A DNA stretch of 64,000 nt, taken from a virus. The stretch spans positions 1 through 64,000 of IMG/VR virus record IMGVR_UViG_3300009703_000012; one strand, given 5' to 3'. The notes below the pieces were generated by a model, which was not told the DNA's origin, made no database searches, and saw only the letters and a list, made by a program, of their open reading frames with translations. Made by a program: the position numbers and the translations under genes. This document shows, piece after piece, positions 16,419 through 25,193 of this stretch (position 1 is its first letter; each line of letters opens with the position of its first letter).

Positions 16419-17428
16419 TTTAATAGTTTAGTCCATTTTTTAATGATTTTATCAGGATCGAATTTTTTCATATCAACTGATGTTTTCTTTTTTTCAATAT
16501 CAATAGTCCAATTATAAACATCATCTATAGTTGTATCTTTTCTTATAAACATATTATTTTCGTCTGTTAATATTTCTTCCGCCGCATCTGACTCATACGT
16601 TATTACAGGTACTCCCAGTTTATTTGCTTCAAGATAAACAAGACCAAAAGTTTCTTGGGGCCTTCCTGTTCTAAAAAGACAAGCGGCATTTGATAAACTT
16701 TTTAAAACTCTTTCATAATTTAATTCTCCTAAAAAATGAATAGGATATCCGTTTTTATTGAGGTCTGCTATAAAATCTGTAAATATTTTAACATCTTTCT
16801 TTTGTCTTTGAGGAGGACAACAAACATAAAAAGGTCTTTTCATTCCTTTATCATAAAGAGCAACATAAATTGTTAATGCTTCTCTAAATCCTTTTCCAAA
16901 AGCACTCATCCAGAAAAGATAATTTGATCTCTTTTCTTTTGGCTTTTGTTTATCCATATCTTTTGGAACCATATAATGAATAGTTTGATCTCCCGCAACT
17001 TTTTTTCCTTTACCTTGAACATAGTTTTTAAGTGCATTAGATAAAAACAATCTAGGCACTTCTTCATGACAAGTTGTCCAATTATGCAACCAAATATAAG
17101 TATTGTTTCCACTATTAATCTCTAAAGGTGATAATACTGGAATATGGGGATTATACATATAATAATTTTTCCAACTATTTCCATTATATGCAATTTGATT
17201 ACAATGTATTCTCACTCTTGATTCAGCATAATGATGTCTAAACATATTTAAATGTTTCACATCATTTATTATACGATCAGTTCCATCTGTTTGAGAATGA
17301 ACTAATCCAACATTAAAATTTTCACTAGCAAGTTTTTCTGCAACAGTTACAATCTGTCTTTCAGTTCCACCCATTGCACCACCATCTTTTTCAAATAATT
17401 GAGGCGCAAAGATTAAATAATCATACAT
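16415..17428 (-). CDS. GT4-like glycosyltransferase
   Basis: About 337 residues, GT-B fold. The N-terminal segment has GGAMGGTERQI, a typical acceptor-side glycine loop. The C-terminal part has RTGRPQETFGLVYLEANKLGVPVI with the E-x7-E donor-binding pattern of family 4 transferases. I start it at the ATG forming TAATG with the UvsY stop; an ATG 27 nt upstream would read into UvsY. It probably builds a glycan on virion or host surface together with the adjacent methyltransferase. Insertion of this pair between UvsY and UvsW departs from the compact core order. Confidence 0.8.
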   Translation of the reverse strand: MYDYLIFAPQLFEKDGGAMGGTERQIVTVAEKLASENFNVGLVHSQTDGTDRIINDVKHLNMFRHHYAESRVRIHCNQIAYNGNSWKNYYMYNPHIPVLSPLEINSGNNTYIWLHNWTTCHEEVPRLFLSNALKNYVQGKGKKVAGDQTIHYMVPKDMDKQKPKEKRSNYLFWMSAFGKGFREALTIYVALYDKGMKRPFYVCCPPQRQKKDVKIFTDFIADLNKNGYPIHFLGELNYERVLKSLSNAACLFRTGRPQETFGLVYLEANKLGVPVITYESDAAEEILTDENNMFIRKDTTIDDVYNWTIDIEKKKTSVDMKKFDPDKIIKKWTKLLK

Positions 17429-17871
17429 TATGCTCCTGAAGTAAATTTTCTCCAATCAATTATACTCTTAATCAAAAAATTTCTATTGATAATCGTTTTT
17501 ATAATTGATTCTAAATAATTTATTTTTTCTTTTTGATATTCAATTTTTTCTTGCATTTCAATTATATCTTTATCTGAATTTAAAAATCTATCTATATCTA
17601 ATTTGTTTCTAGATTTAATATCTAATTCAAATGGTTCCCATCCTAATTTATCTAAACTATCTTTATCGAGTTTGCCTGTATAATAAAGCCATTTTAATTT
17701 AGACAATTCTTTCATTTTTGACTCATATTTTACAAGTCTTAATTTTTCATCTGAAAAAATTTTAAAATATTTGTTGTGAAGTTCTGGTATTCTTGTTGAT
17801 TCTACATCTAATTGTAAATCATCTAGAACACAATCACTGGTCCATAATTCTTGTATATCTTCTAATTTCAT
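17428..17871 (-). CDS. uvsY: UvsY-like recombination mediator
   Basis: A 147-residue protein (T4 UvsY has 137). The start MKLEDIQELW and the end RNFLIKSIIDWRKFTSGA closely follow the T4 pattern (MRLEDLQEE at the start, a RGFAIKHIQDMRAFEAG end). The middle is helical and charged. UvsY loads the UvsX recombinase on SSB-coated DNA. UvsX itself is not in this window. Confidence 0.9.
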   Translation of the reverse strand: MKLEDIQELWTSDCVLDDLQLDVESTRIPELHNKYFKIFSDEKLRLVKYESKMKELSKLKWLYYTGKLDKDSLDKLGWEPFELDIKSRNKLDIDRFLNSDKDIIEMQEKIEYQKEKINYLESIIKTIINRNFLIKSIIDWRKFTSGA

Positions 17872-17883
17872 TATACCTCATAA

Positions 17884-18390
17884 TTAACGTTCTCCTATAA
17901 TTCTCTCAACTTTATATGTAGTATATGCGAATGTAGCATCCGCGGCAACAACTTCTGCATCAGCAACATCCGAAGACATCTCTATATCAGTTAAATCTAC
18001 GGGAAATAAATTTGTAAATTTAGCCGCATATTGAACATTTTTGTTGCTTGTAAGGATTGTTAATAGTCCATCAGAATATACTTGCTCTGGTATGTATTGT
18101 TCTTGGGTTTCAGGAAAAGTAAGTGTTTTTATCCACTCATAAATTTCTAGCCAATTTTGTAATTCTTCATCTATTATAAATCTAACACGTAATTCATTCA
18201 TTTGAACTTTATCGCCAGCAACAGGAATATCTCTAAGGGGAGTTGTCAATAACCACTGACCCGCTGACAGTCCAGGTAAATTCGTAGATTGACAAAAAAA
18301 GTTTACATGCGGAATTTTGTCAATATTAAATTTAAAACCCGTAGGTATAAAATAATTTAAATTTTTTGGTTGTCTGCTAGATTCTGCCAT
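17884..18390 (-). CDS. Tail-tube-fold protein (gp19-family paralogue)
   Basis: A 168-residue protein whose layout mirrors gp19 tube proteins: CQSTNLPGLSAG, a strand TPLRDIPVAGDK, then a NELRVRFIIDEELQNWLEIYEWIKTL segment. It is clearly different from the main gp19 tube gene at 57932. It lies between capsid-proximal genes and UvsY, where related marine phages often carry a tail completion or baseplate gene. It may be a tube initiator or tail terminator; I cannot tell which. The start overlaps the upstream gene by 34 nt. Confidence 0.7.
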   Translation of the reverse strand: MAESSRQPKNLNYFIPTGFKFNIDKIPHVNFFCQSTNLPGLSAGQWLLTTPLRDIPVAGDKVQMNELRVRFIIDEELQNWLEIYEWIKTLTFPETQEQYIPEQVYSDGLLTILTSNKNVQYAAKFTNLFPVDLTDIEMSSDVADAEVVAADATFAYTTYKVERIIGER

Positions 18391-19040
18391 AGTTCATCTT
18401 CCGATATATTGGGTATATTTTCTAATGATTGTTTTTGTTTGATAACTCTTTTCATTATAAGATCATCATATATATTTAGTAAGTCTTTGAATCCTTCTAT
18501 GAATTCATCTGTCATATTATTAGCCGTTCCTTCTGAAGGATATCCATTAGTACCATCATACATATTATCTCTTTCACCAAATACATCAAAACCTATTAAA
18601 TATTTTATGTCTTTGGGATAATAAGTATGTGCTACTCTTATAGTTTGTATACCAGCACTTCCTCCATATATCGGACTGGGAACATGTGATATTTGACTTT
18701 TTTCTTTTATCCAAGTTACATAATGATGTCGTCTAAATCCATTAAAAATGAATTCATAACCAGTTGGATCATTCTCATATAATATAGCATCATTAGGAAT
18801 TTCCATAGAGTCTCTAACTTCTCCTGGAAGAGGATTCATATTACTAATAAGAACTTTATTATTTAAAGAATAATCAGAATCTATTACTTCATGAGTAACA
18901 TGAGGATCAATGGTTAAAAGATAATCTGGTGCAAAATCACGATACAAAGCATTGCAACCAAATGTCCATGCTTTTTCTTTAATTTTATTTAAATCCATAT
19001 GCTGTCTGGATTTCCCATTTCCTATTATAACTACTGCCAT
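18357..19040 (-). CDS. DUF115/GT42-like protein, tandem copy 2
   Basis: A 227-residue protein beginning VVIIGNGKSRQHMDLNKI, then TFGCNALYRDFAPDYLLTIDPHV. The GNGKS loop and NALYRDF-xPD-L-x-x-D pattern resemble the DUF115/MptE and Campylobacter-type sialyltransferase (GT42) fold. It also has IRVAHTYYPKDIKYLIGFDVFGERDNMYD. The neighbouring upstream gene is a clear paralogue. The likely activity is transfer of a sugar or nucleotide-sugar-like group; the substrate is unknown. Its start overlaps the end of its paralogue by 10 nt. Confidence 0.65.
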   Translation of the reverse strand: MAVVIIGNGKSRQHMDLNKIKEKAWTFGCNALYRDFAPDYLLTIDPHVTHEVIDSDYSLNNKVLISNMNPLPGEVRDSMEIPNDAILYENDPTGYEFIFNGFRRHHYVTWIKEKSQISHVPSPIYGGSAGIQTIRVAHTYYPKDIKYLIGFDVFGERDNMYDGTNGYPSEGTANNMTDEFIEGFKDLLNIYDDLIMKRVIKQKQSLENIPNISEDELWQNLADNQKI

Positions 19041-19699
19041 TTTAATTCTTCAAGAAACTGTTCTGTTGTTATATTATCAATATTTTCAATTTTTGTATTA
19101 TCATCAATAACTCTTGTCAATCTTATTCCAGGACAAAATTCTTCTTTTAACAAATAAAACAATCCAACTCTTTCATCTTCACCACAACGAAATTCTTTTT
19201 CTGCTTGTAGATGCATATCAACTTTAGGATCATCTTTATATGCATTATTATCATATTTTTCTTTATATCTTCCTTTCGTCCACAAACCAGCACCTCTTGG
19301 ATAATTACGAGTACGATCATAAATGTTTTTTCTATCACCAAACATATCAAAACCTATCATATATATCTGCTCTTCTGGATAAAAATGATAAGCTAATCTA
19401 ATACTCGTCCATCCAGAATTTACTGGATATATTTTTTTAAAAGGTACTAAAGAAACTTTATGTCCTTTAGGTACTTTTTCTAATACATTACCATATCCAT
19501 ATTCAGTTGTATAAACTTTATTTTCTTTAGAATATTCAGACTCAATTATTTCTTCAAGCATTAGTGGATCACATGTAACGAGTATATCAGGCGTAAAATC
19601 CCGATATAAAGCATTACTTCCATATATTATACCCCTTTTCTTCAAAAAATGCAAGTCTATTGCTTCTCTTGATTTACCATTACCTATGCAAAAAATCAT
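19031..19699 (-). CDS. DUF115/GT42-like protein, tandem copy 1
   Basis: A 222-residue paralogue of the following gene: MIFCIGNGKSREAIDL, YGSNALYRDFTPDILVTCDPLM and IRLAYHFYPEEQIYMIGFDMFGDRKNIYD occur in the same order. The central region differs (an extra charged loop, RGAGLWTKGRYKEKYD). Tandem duplication and divergence suggest the two act on related substrates. The function is inferred only from the nucleotide-binding-like GNGKS loop. Confidence 0.65.
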   Translation of the reverse strand: MIFCIGNGKSREAIDLHFLKKRGIIYGSNALYRDFTPDILVTCDPLMLEEIIESEYSKENKVYTTEYGYGNVLEKVPKGHKVSLVPFKKIYPVNSGWTSIRLAYHFYPEEQIYMIGFDMFGDRKNIYDRTRNYPRGAGLWTKGRYKEKYDNNAYKDDPKVDMHLQAEKEFRCGEDERVGLFYLLKEEFCPGIRLTRVIDDNTKIENIDNITTEQFLEELKWQ

Positions 19700-20226
19700 T
19701 TTTTTGTATAAATTTCATATTCTTTGTTTCTATTATCATGTGTATACGAATATACAACATGAGTTATAATATTTTCTTTTATTGTTTCAGCTATTTTATG
19801 TCTCCACCACTGTATCGGTTTCAATGTACAATGAGCATTTTCACCATTTGGTAAAATCTGGCGTGCAAGATACATTGCTATATTTAAAAAAACACATTTA
19901 TTTGATAATGTAAAAATTTCTTTTAAAGTATCGTTTATTTCTCCTTCTGGAACATGTTCTAAAACATCTGTACAAATAACACAATCAAAATTATCTCCTG
20001 GTAAACTATTCCATTTTAATATTGCAGGATCATAAAGCCCCATCTTATCAAGTCCCCATGATAAATGAATACCCTGGATATAGTGAAATGCATCTCCACA
20101 TCCATAATCTAATGCGGTTTTTGATTTTGTAGTTTTTATTAATTTTTTAATATTGTCTAAATGGGGGGTAAGAGAAATACCAGGATAGGGGGGAAGTTGT
20201 TTATATAAATCAATTTTTTCATGCAT
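19696..20226 (-). CDS. Class I SAM-dependent methyltransferase
   Basis: A 176-residue protein with motif I ALDYGCGDAFHY near 39 and a Methyltransf_11-type post-motif FDCVICTDVLEHVPEGEI near 80. The C-terminal part contains GENAHCTLKPIQWWRHKI, possibly the substrate side. It is the first gene after the major capsid terminator and overlaps the following GT42-like gene by 4 nt. It probably methylates a small molecule or glycan. The exact substrate is unknown. Confidence 0.75.
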   Translation of the reverse strand: MHEKIDLYKQLPPYPGISLTPHLDNIKKLIKTTKSKTALDYGCGDAFHYIQGIHLSWGLDKMGLYDPAILKWNSLPGDNFDCVICTDVLEHVPEGEINDTLKEIFTLSNKCVFLNIAMYLARQILPNGENAHCTLKPIQWWRHKIAETIKENIITHVVYSYTHDNRNKEYEIYTKK

Positions 20227-20241
20227 AATATCTCCAAAAAC

Positions 20242-20274
20242 AAAAAAAGGAGTAGGTTTTACCCTACTCCTTTT
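20242..20274 (-). terminator. Rho-independent terminator after the major capsid gene
   Basis: A perfect 12-bp inverted repeat (AAAAGGAGTAGG at 20245-20256 and its complement at 20263-20274) with a 6-nt loop, followed on the minus strand by TTTTTTTG. It lies 27 nt past the gp23 stop codon and should end the head-gene transcript. Confidence 0.9.
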
Positions 20275-20300
20275 ATGTATACTAAGTTTTTTAGAGAAAC

Positions 20301-21641
20301 TTACATTAAGTTAGCTACTCTTACAAGCCTGTAGTACTCATTGCTTGATGCACCAGCATTATCACCACTGATATCCGAGGATCCAGTACTTGTGATATCT
20401 GCGGCTCCAGTTGCAAAAGGATTCCTTACGAGACCGTAACGAGTCTTGAATCCAATTTTTGGCTGGAAGGTGTTTGTGTCAACCGCACGTACCATTTGTA
20501 ACGGAACGTATGGGCAGTAGAACATACCTGCATCATAAGATGAGGATCCTTTGTATCCAACTACAAAGTAGTTGACATCATTTGTTACTGCATATGGATC
20601 AACATAAACACGATAGCGACCGTTAAGTACGCCAACAAAAGTGTTTCCTGCATCATCAGGATTGAGATTATTGCTATCAAGAGCAGGAGCGTAATCAAGG
20701 ACTCCAGCCATTTGAAGTGCAGAAGCAACATCTGAAGAAGTGATAATCATATTACCTTTTCCTCTACGTGTCTTCTTCGCAATCTCGTTTGCTTCTCTCT
20801 CGATCTGGAACATGAGACCTTTAAACTTCTCAACGGACCAGCGACCATTTGAATCTGTGTCAAGATCAAAGATACCTGATTGTGTAGTGTTATTTTGGGC
20901 ACCAACTTTGGCTTCCCTGTAAATCTTACGAACAACCTCACGGTTAATTTCTGCAAGAATCTCAGCGGAAAGAATATTGCTGAGTTCTGTTTCTGCATCG
21001 AGACCATGAACCGCTTTAAGATCCTGAGCAACTTCCATTGTGTAATCTGCTCTTAAAGCTCTTGTCTTCGCAGTAACAGTAACCTTCTCGATTGAGAAAG
21101 CCATGTTATTAGGTGTTACGCCTTCGCCTACGGCAGTTGATAATCCACCCGCTACTAAAGTATGAGAAGCGTTAGCTGTTCCATCTGTATGGATATGAAG
21201 GCCTGGTGTGTTATCAGCTTGTGTTACAGCAGAGGTATTAGAAGCAAAACTTGTATCTGCTTCGTTGTAAAGGGCCTCTGGGGACTGATTCATTGTGACA
21301 TATCTTGCTCTCATAGCAAAGATAAGTCCAGTTGGACCAGTCATTGGTTGCACACCACAAACATCGTATGCAATCAAATTAGGCATTGCACGCCTGACCA
21401 GAGAAATCATAATAGGATCATATTTTGCAACTCCACCTGTGTCTGGAAATGCACCTGAAGCCTGTCCCTCTGTCAAGAAATTCTGTGAGGAAAGAACTTG
21501 ATTGTCTTCCTGCATGGACTTTTCTTGGTTCTCCAACAAAACAGTTGTTACTGCTTTACGATATGGGTCGTCTATTTTACCCAATTCTGGATGGTCAAGA
21601 ATAGGAGCCCACTTTTTTTGTAAATTTTCTGAAAGATACAT
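20301..21641 (-). CDS. 23: Major capsid protein gp23
   Basis: A 446-residue protein of the T4 gp23 family (T4 has 521). Recognisable segments are DPIMISLVRRAMPNLIAYDVCGVQPMTGPTGLIFA, EKVTVTAKTRALRADYTMEVAQDLKAVHGLDAE and NREVVRKIYREA. The C-terminal half has YFVVGYKGSSSYDAG and PFATGA. The N-terminal propeptide should be removed by gp21. A good AAGGAG ribosome-binding site precedes it and a strong terminator follows. It comes after gp21 and gp22 as in T4. Confidence 0.96.
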   Translation of the reverse strand: MYLSENLQKKWAPILDHPELGKIDDPYRKAVTTVLLENQEKSMQEDNQVLSSQNFLTEGQASGAFPDTGGVAKYDPIMISLVRRAMPNLIAYDVCGVQPMTGPTGLIFAMRARYVTMNQSPEALYNEADTSFASNTSAVTQADNTPGLHIHTDGTANASHTLVAGGLSTAVGEGVTPNNMAFSIEKVTVTAKTRALRADYTMEVAQDLKAVHGLDAETELSNILSAEILAEINREVVRKIYREAKVGAQNNTTQSGIFDLDTDSNGRWSVEKFKGLMFQIEREANEIAKKTRRGKGNMIITSSDVASALQMAGVLDYAPALDSNNLNPDDAGNTFVGVLNGRYRVYVDPYAVTNDVNYFVVGYKGSSSYDAGMFYCPYVPLQMVRAVDTNTFQPKIGFKTRYGLVRNPFATGAADITSTGSSDISGDNAGASSNEYYRLVRVANLM

Positions 21642-21660
21642 GTGTAAATCTCCTTAATTG

Positions 21661-22893
21661 TTATTTAGTAATAGTTCTAGAAATGGCTTTAGCATAATGT
21701 TGTATATGTTCAGGTGCTTGTGCCATTGCATCATCTGAAGAATTTTCGTCATTTGGTTCCATATCATCTTGTGTGTCTGTAGATCCTTCAGTTAAAACCT
21801 GTTTGTCTTCAGCGTTTTCTGTACGAAAATACTTGTCTTTAATGATCTGAAGTTTTTCAGTATAGGATTCTTCGTCTTCATACTCAATACCTTCTGCCAA
21901 TTTGACCATTTTTTCTTGATCAACTTCAGTCATTCCCTCTGAAACTGTATACAGAGCATCCATCTTTTTGTACTCTTGGAGTTCTTTGGATGAATCAATG
22001 TTTTTCTGTATCTCAGAATTTAATGAACCCTCTAAGTCTTCAACTTTGGCGAATAAGTCATCTACAAGATCAACTTTTTCGTCTGGAATATCGACATAGT
22101 GTTCAACAAATAGATTTTTAAGACCGACCATGAAATCTTCAACAATTTCTGAACGAATACCTTTATCAACTGCAAGTTCATTTTCTTGCATCCATTCTTT
22201 AACAACATAATTCATGAAATCATCTACTTTTTCAATCATAACAGTACGATTGTTTTCAATGGCTTCTTGAAGTTCTGTTTTGTATTGTTCATCAAGTTTG
22301 TCTATTCTTGTCGAGATTTCATCATTTACTCTGGCAAAAACTGCGGCTTCAAATATAGTGGCCGCTTTCTCTTTGAATTCGTCTGAAAGCTCTTCGCCTT
22401 CGATAAGTGCTTGAACATCACTTTCCAAATCAAATTCTTCTTTAGCAACTACTTCTTTTGTTTCTTTTTTATTTTCAGAAACAATTTCGTTACCTTCTTC
22501 ATCGAATTCGGTATCTTCAACTTCGTTAAGTGCGCCGAGAATTTCAGCAACTTCGTCTTTGCTCATCTCGTCCAACTTATCGTAAATCGATTTAATAAGT
22601 GACATCTTTGATGCACTTTCAGAAACTTTTCCTTTATCAGCAGGACGTTTCTTAGCAGATGGGACCCCTTTTGTGAAATCAGGTTTGGGTCCATCTGGAA
22701 CCTCATTATTCACACCCGTATCGGCCGCTTTTTCAGGAGCGGGGTGCATAGGTTCTTTATTTTTTCCAGCACCTGGAAGGGAAGCCTCATCGACTTGAAC
22801 ATCGTCTTCTTGAGTGGACTCTTCTTGAGTTTCCTCAGTCACTTCTTCACTTGTTGCTTCTTGCTCCAGAGCTTCATTTTTTTCTTCTGACAT
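21661..22893 (-). CDS. 22: Prohead scaffold/core protein, gp22-like
   Basis: A 410-residue, extremely acidic and largely helical protein lying between prohead protease and major capsid, the gp22 position. The first 100 residues are disordered and rich in Glu, Thr and Pro; the remainder is coiled-coil-like (DEISTRIDKLDEQYKTELQEA). It should form the internal core of the prohead and be cleaved by gp21 during maturation. It is longer than T4 gp22 (269), mainly through the acidic N-terminus. A TATAAATA late promoter and an AAGGAG site precede it. Confidence 0.88.
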   Translation of the reverse strand: MSEEKNEALEQEATSEEVTEETQEESTQEDDVQVDEASLPGAGKNKEPMHPAPEKAADTGVNNEVPDGPKPDFTKGVPSAKKRPADKGKVSESASKMSLIKSIYDKLDEMSKDEVAEILGALNEVEDTEFDEEGNEIVSENKKETKEVVAKEEFDLESDVQALIEGEELSDEFKEKAATIFEAAVFARVNDEISTRIDKLDEQYKTELQEAIENNRTVMIEKVDDFMNYVVKEWMQENELAVDKGIRSEIVEDFMVGLKNLFVEHYVDIPDEKVDLVDDLFAKVEDLEGSLNSEIQKNIDSSKELQEYKKMDALYTVSEGMTEVDQEKMVKLAEGIEYEDEESYTEKLQIIKDKYFRTENAEDKQVLTEGSTDTQDDMEPNDENSSDDAMAQAPEHIQHYAKAISRTITK

Positions 22894-22941
22894 GTGATAA
22901 CTCCTTAATTTTGTGAGAATATTGTCTCTGTCTCATGTTTA

Positions 22942-22949
22942 TATTTATA
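22942..22949 (-). promoter_or_regulatory. Late promoter box TATAAATA for gp22-gp23
   Basis: An exact late -10 box on the minus strand, 49 nt before the gp22 start codon and 3 nt from the gp21 stop. It should give a gp22-gp23 transcript ending at the terminator near 20250. Confidence 0.8.
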
Positions 22950-22952
22950 CAA

Positions 22953-23600
22953 TTATAGGTTTGAAAGAAAGCTATTAAATGCTTTTAACTTAACATTTTC
23001 TAGTTTTTTAGACGGCGCTTTGGTAACTTCTTTGTGAATAGCTGAAATCACCTTTTCTCTAAGAACACCTGATTCCCAAACCCATTCCTTTCCTTCCATG
23101 ATACCTTGAACAAAGGCTTCAGGAGCAGAAGGATCAGCAACTATGTCTGCGGCAGTTGCTAAATAAAAATCATCTTTTACGTATTTTACTCCGCCTTTTT
23201 CTTCTAAAGAACCCATTCCTCTAGAAGATACGCCTAATTGTGCGCCATTCTCGATAAGATTTTGCACAATTTTGCCATATGGGGTATCAATAATCTTCGC
23301 TTTACCGACAACATTATTACCATCTTCTTTTAATTCAGTAATCATGTGTGATACCCGTTCTAAATTTATACCAGGACCGTCTGGATGACCCAGTTCCCCG
23401 AATGCTCTATTTTTTCCGACATAACTTTCGTTATATCTTTTTATTTCTTTCATAAGAACTTCTTTAGGATAAATTCTTCCATTCTTATTTTTCACTTCTG
23501 CCATCATAAAGGGTCCTTGGATATATAGAGATTTTTTCCCGTCTTTTCCTTCTTCTGTAACGTACTCTATATTTTCGTTTAGTTCTGTAATTAAATGCAT
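22953..23600 (-). CDS. 21: Prohead core protease gp21
   Basis: A 215-residue serine protease of the T4 gp21 type (T4 has 212). The conserved catalytic segments are ELGHPDG (His72) and GVSSRGMGS at 123-131 with the nucleophilic Ser. NGRIYPKEVL near 40 is also typical. It cleaves core and capsid precursors during head maturation. It follows two strongly basic small proteins, probably core components, with only 3 nt between. Confidence 0.93.
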   Translation of the reverse strand: MHLITELNENIEYVTEEGKDGKKSLYIQGPFMMAEVKNKNGRIYPKEVLMKEIKRYNESYVGKNRAFGELGHPDGPGINLERVSHMITELKEDGNNVVGKAKIIDTPYGKIVQNLIENGAQLGVSSRGMGSLEEKGGVKYVKDDFYLATAADIVADPSAPEAFVQGIMEGKEWVWESGVLREKVISAIHKEVTKAPSKKLENVKLKAFNSFLSNL

Positions 23601-23603
23601 AAC

Positions 23604-24005
23604 TTAACCTTTTTGACCTGGTGTTTTTGTTCTGTTTCTTTTACGTGCTAATTCTTCTTTTCTTTTAACTTTTACTAATCTTTTAGCCATTTTTTTAATT
23701 CTTGGTAAAAATTTCTCTAATCTTGTCGCAAGCATTATTTTTTGAGCAGGAGACATTTGTGAAAGGCTTTGTCCTCTAGCAATTCTGCTTTTCATTATAT
23801 TTCTAGCCGTTCTTCTAGCCCGCTTTTGTAATACTTCTGGACTCGCAATTCTTCTCAATGCTCTTTGTTTTGCTCTCTTCAACAACTTAGACCTTCTCCT
23901 AGCCCGTTGTCCCGCTTTCAATCTTTGTTGAAGAGTAAACTTTCTTTCCTCTAGAGGAACATGCTGATATTCTGCTTCGTCTTTAAATTCTCTGAATATT
24001 TTCAT
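23604..24005 (-). CDS. Highly basic head-core or DNA-binding protein
   Basis: A 133-residue protein with a normal-looking first 25 residues and then a very Arg/Lys-rich helical body (RRRSKLLKRAKQRALRR and following repeats). The position just before gp21 is where T4 has its small core genes 67 and 68, and similar basic proteins occur here in marine T4-like phages. It could be a prohead core component or an internal DNA-condensing protein. It overlaps the upstream basic gene by 4 nt. Confidence 0.7.
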   Translation of the reverse strand: MKIFREFKDEAEYQHVPLEERKFTLQQRLKAGQRARRRSKLLKRAKQRALRRIASPEVLQKRARRTARNIMKSRIARGQSLSQMSPAQKIMLATRLEKFLPRIKKMAKRLVKVKRKEELARKRNRTKTPGQKG

Positions 24006-24310
24006 CTTTTTATATTTTTATTTAGCTTTGAAATTCCTCTAAATAATCCAGACCTTAATGTTTTTTTTCTTTTTATGTTTATTAATCTCTGTTTTATTTT
24101 TCTTTTTCTTAAAGACTGTCTTATTTTCAGATTAGTTTTAGGATTAAATTTCTTTCTTTCTTTTGCAGTCATTTTTTTAAGAATTTTCTTACCTGCAACC
24201 TTTCTATATCCCTTACCAATCAGTCCTCTATTTTTTCTAAAAATATTTCTAAATGCTTTTCGTCTACCACCAATAGTTCGAACACGACTTATTTTATGTA
24301 TTCTCTTCAT
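24002..24310 (-). CDS. Second highly basic small protein
   Basis: A 102-residue protein of which well over a third is Lys or Arg, with no acidic patches and few hydrophobic stretches. It ends 4 nt into the next basic gene. It probably binds DNA or packs against the acidic gp22 core. It is unrelated in detail to its neighbour. It might be matured by gp21, but no clear cleavage motif is evident. Confidence 0.65.
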   Translation of the reverse strand: MKRIHKISRVRTIGGRRKAFRNIFRKNRGLIGKGYRKVAGKKILKKMTAKERKKFNPKTNLKIRQSLRKRKIKQRLINIKRKKTLRSGLFRGISKLNKNIKR

Positions 24311-24318
24311 TCATGACC

Positions 24319-24567
24319 TTAGTCCGAATGTGCTACTGAAGTTGCCTGACCCGTAAAAGTTACACTCCAATCAGAATTTTTAAGAATTTTATGTATTCCT
24401 ACAGGAAGTTTAATCGTTCCTTTAGATTCCCAAGATCCACCATTTATTGCAGGTCCCTGTACTTCTACGGTTCCCGCAGTTTCTATGTTACATGCAACTG
24501 TAGTTGCTGAACCAATAGTATTATTTGCTGGATCGGTTACTAAGGCACCAAGTAGTTTATAAGCCAT
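24319..24567 (-). CDS. Small beta-rich protein, possible head decoration or tail component
   Basis: An 82-residue protein dominated by short beta-type segments and Thr/Gly/Ala (TVEVQGPAINGGSWESKG, IHKILKNSDWSVTFTG). Such small Ig-like or jelly-roll proteins are common as virion decorations. It sits in the head-gene block, 8 nt upstream of the basic gene. No family is recognised, so the virion role is inference from location and composition. Confidence 0.55.
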   Translation of the reverse strand: MAYKLLGALVTDPANNTIGSATTVACNIETAGTVEVQGPAINGGSWESKGTIKLPVGIHKILKNSDWSVTFTGQATSVAHSD

Positions 24568-24570
24568 TAA

Positions 24571-25149
24571 TTATTCTCCTCTGCTTCTAGAAAAAGAAAC
24601 CATATTCCAAAAATCTTCTTTACTTTCAAATATTTTTTTAGAAAATTCTTTCTTATTTTCGTCATTTAATTTTTTATAAGTTTCGTATAAAACCTCTGCA
24701 TCATCAGGTTCAACAATTACTTGAACATCTTTCAAATTTATTTTATGTGATTCTTGAACTTTATAAATTTGCTTGAGTAATGGAATTAAATCATCAATAT
24801 GATGAACATCTTCAATCATATCCAGATCATCATCATATTCGAATTCCTCATAAGGATTATCTTCTGAACCATGATCCATTTCATATTCAAGAAAATGCTT
24901 TACAGAACTTATATAAGAACATGCTCTTGAAATTTTATCTTGAACCCATGCTTCTAATTCTGTATGATCATCGAGCATTTCAAAAAGTTCTCTACTATAT
25001 TTGTGTAGTTTGTATAAACTTTGTTTAGCCATTCTCCCCTCAACATCATCATAATTCATTTTTCCATGAGGATGTTGATGTGGAACACCACTAAAATGCT
25101 CTTTTACTTCTTTTTTAGCCGTTGCTGATAAATCTTTAAATTTTTTCAT
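24571..25149 (-). CDS. Conserved myoviral protein of unknown function in the head module
   Basis: A 192-residue mostly helical protein. A segment around 40-90 (SLYKLHKYSRELFEMLDD, then ELEAWVQDKISRACSYI and a YISSVKHFLEYE stretch) is of a type I associate with structural blocks of marine T4-like phages, but whose role is unknown. The second half is acidic. It is the first gene after a TATAAATA box, so it is probably late-expressed with the head genes. Confidence 0.6.
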   Translation of the reverse strand: MKKFKDLSATAKKEVKEHFSGVPHQHPHGKMNYDDVEGRMAKQSLYKLHKYSRELFEMLDDHTELEAWVQDKISRACSYISSVKHFLEYEMDHGSEDNPYEEFEYDDDLDMIEDVHHIDDLIPLLKQIYKVQESHKINLKDVQVIVEPDDAEVLYETYKKLNDENKKEFSKKIFESKEDFWNMVSFSRSRGE

Positions 25150-25181
25150 AACCCTCTAAATAAATTTCGTTATCTAATTTA

Positions 25182-25189
25182 TATTTATA
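25182..25189 (-). promoter_or_regulatory. Late promoter box TATAAATA at the head-gene block
   Basis: An exact late -10 box on the minus strand, 33 nt before the start codon of the 192-residue helical protein. It lies 5 nt downstream of the stop codon of the last accessory-type gene, so it cleanly separates the accessory block from the head genes. Confidence 0.75.
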
Positions 25190-25193
25190 TGGT

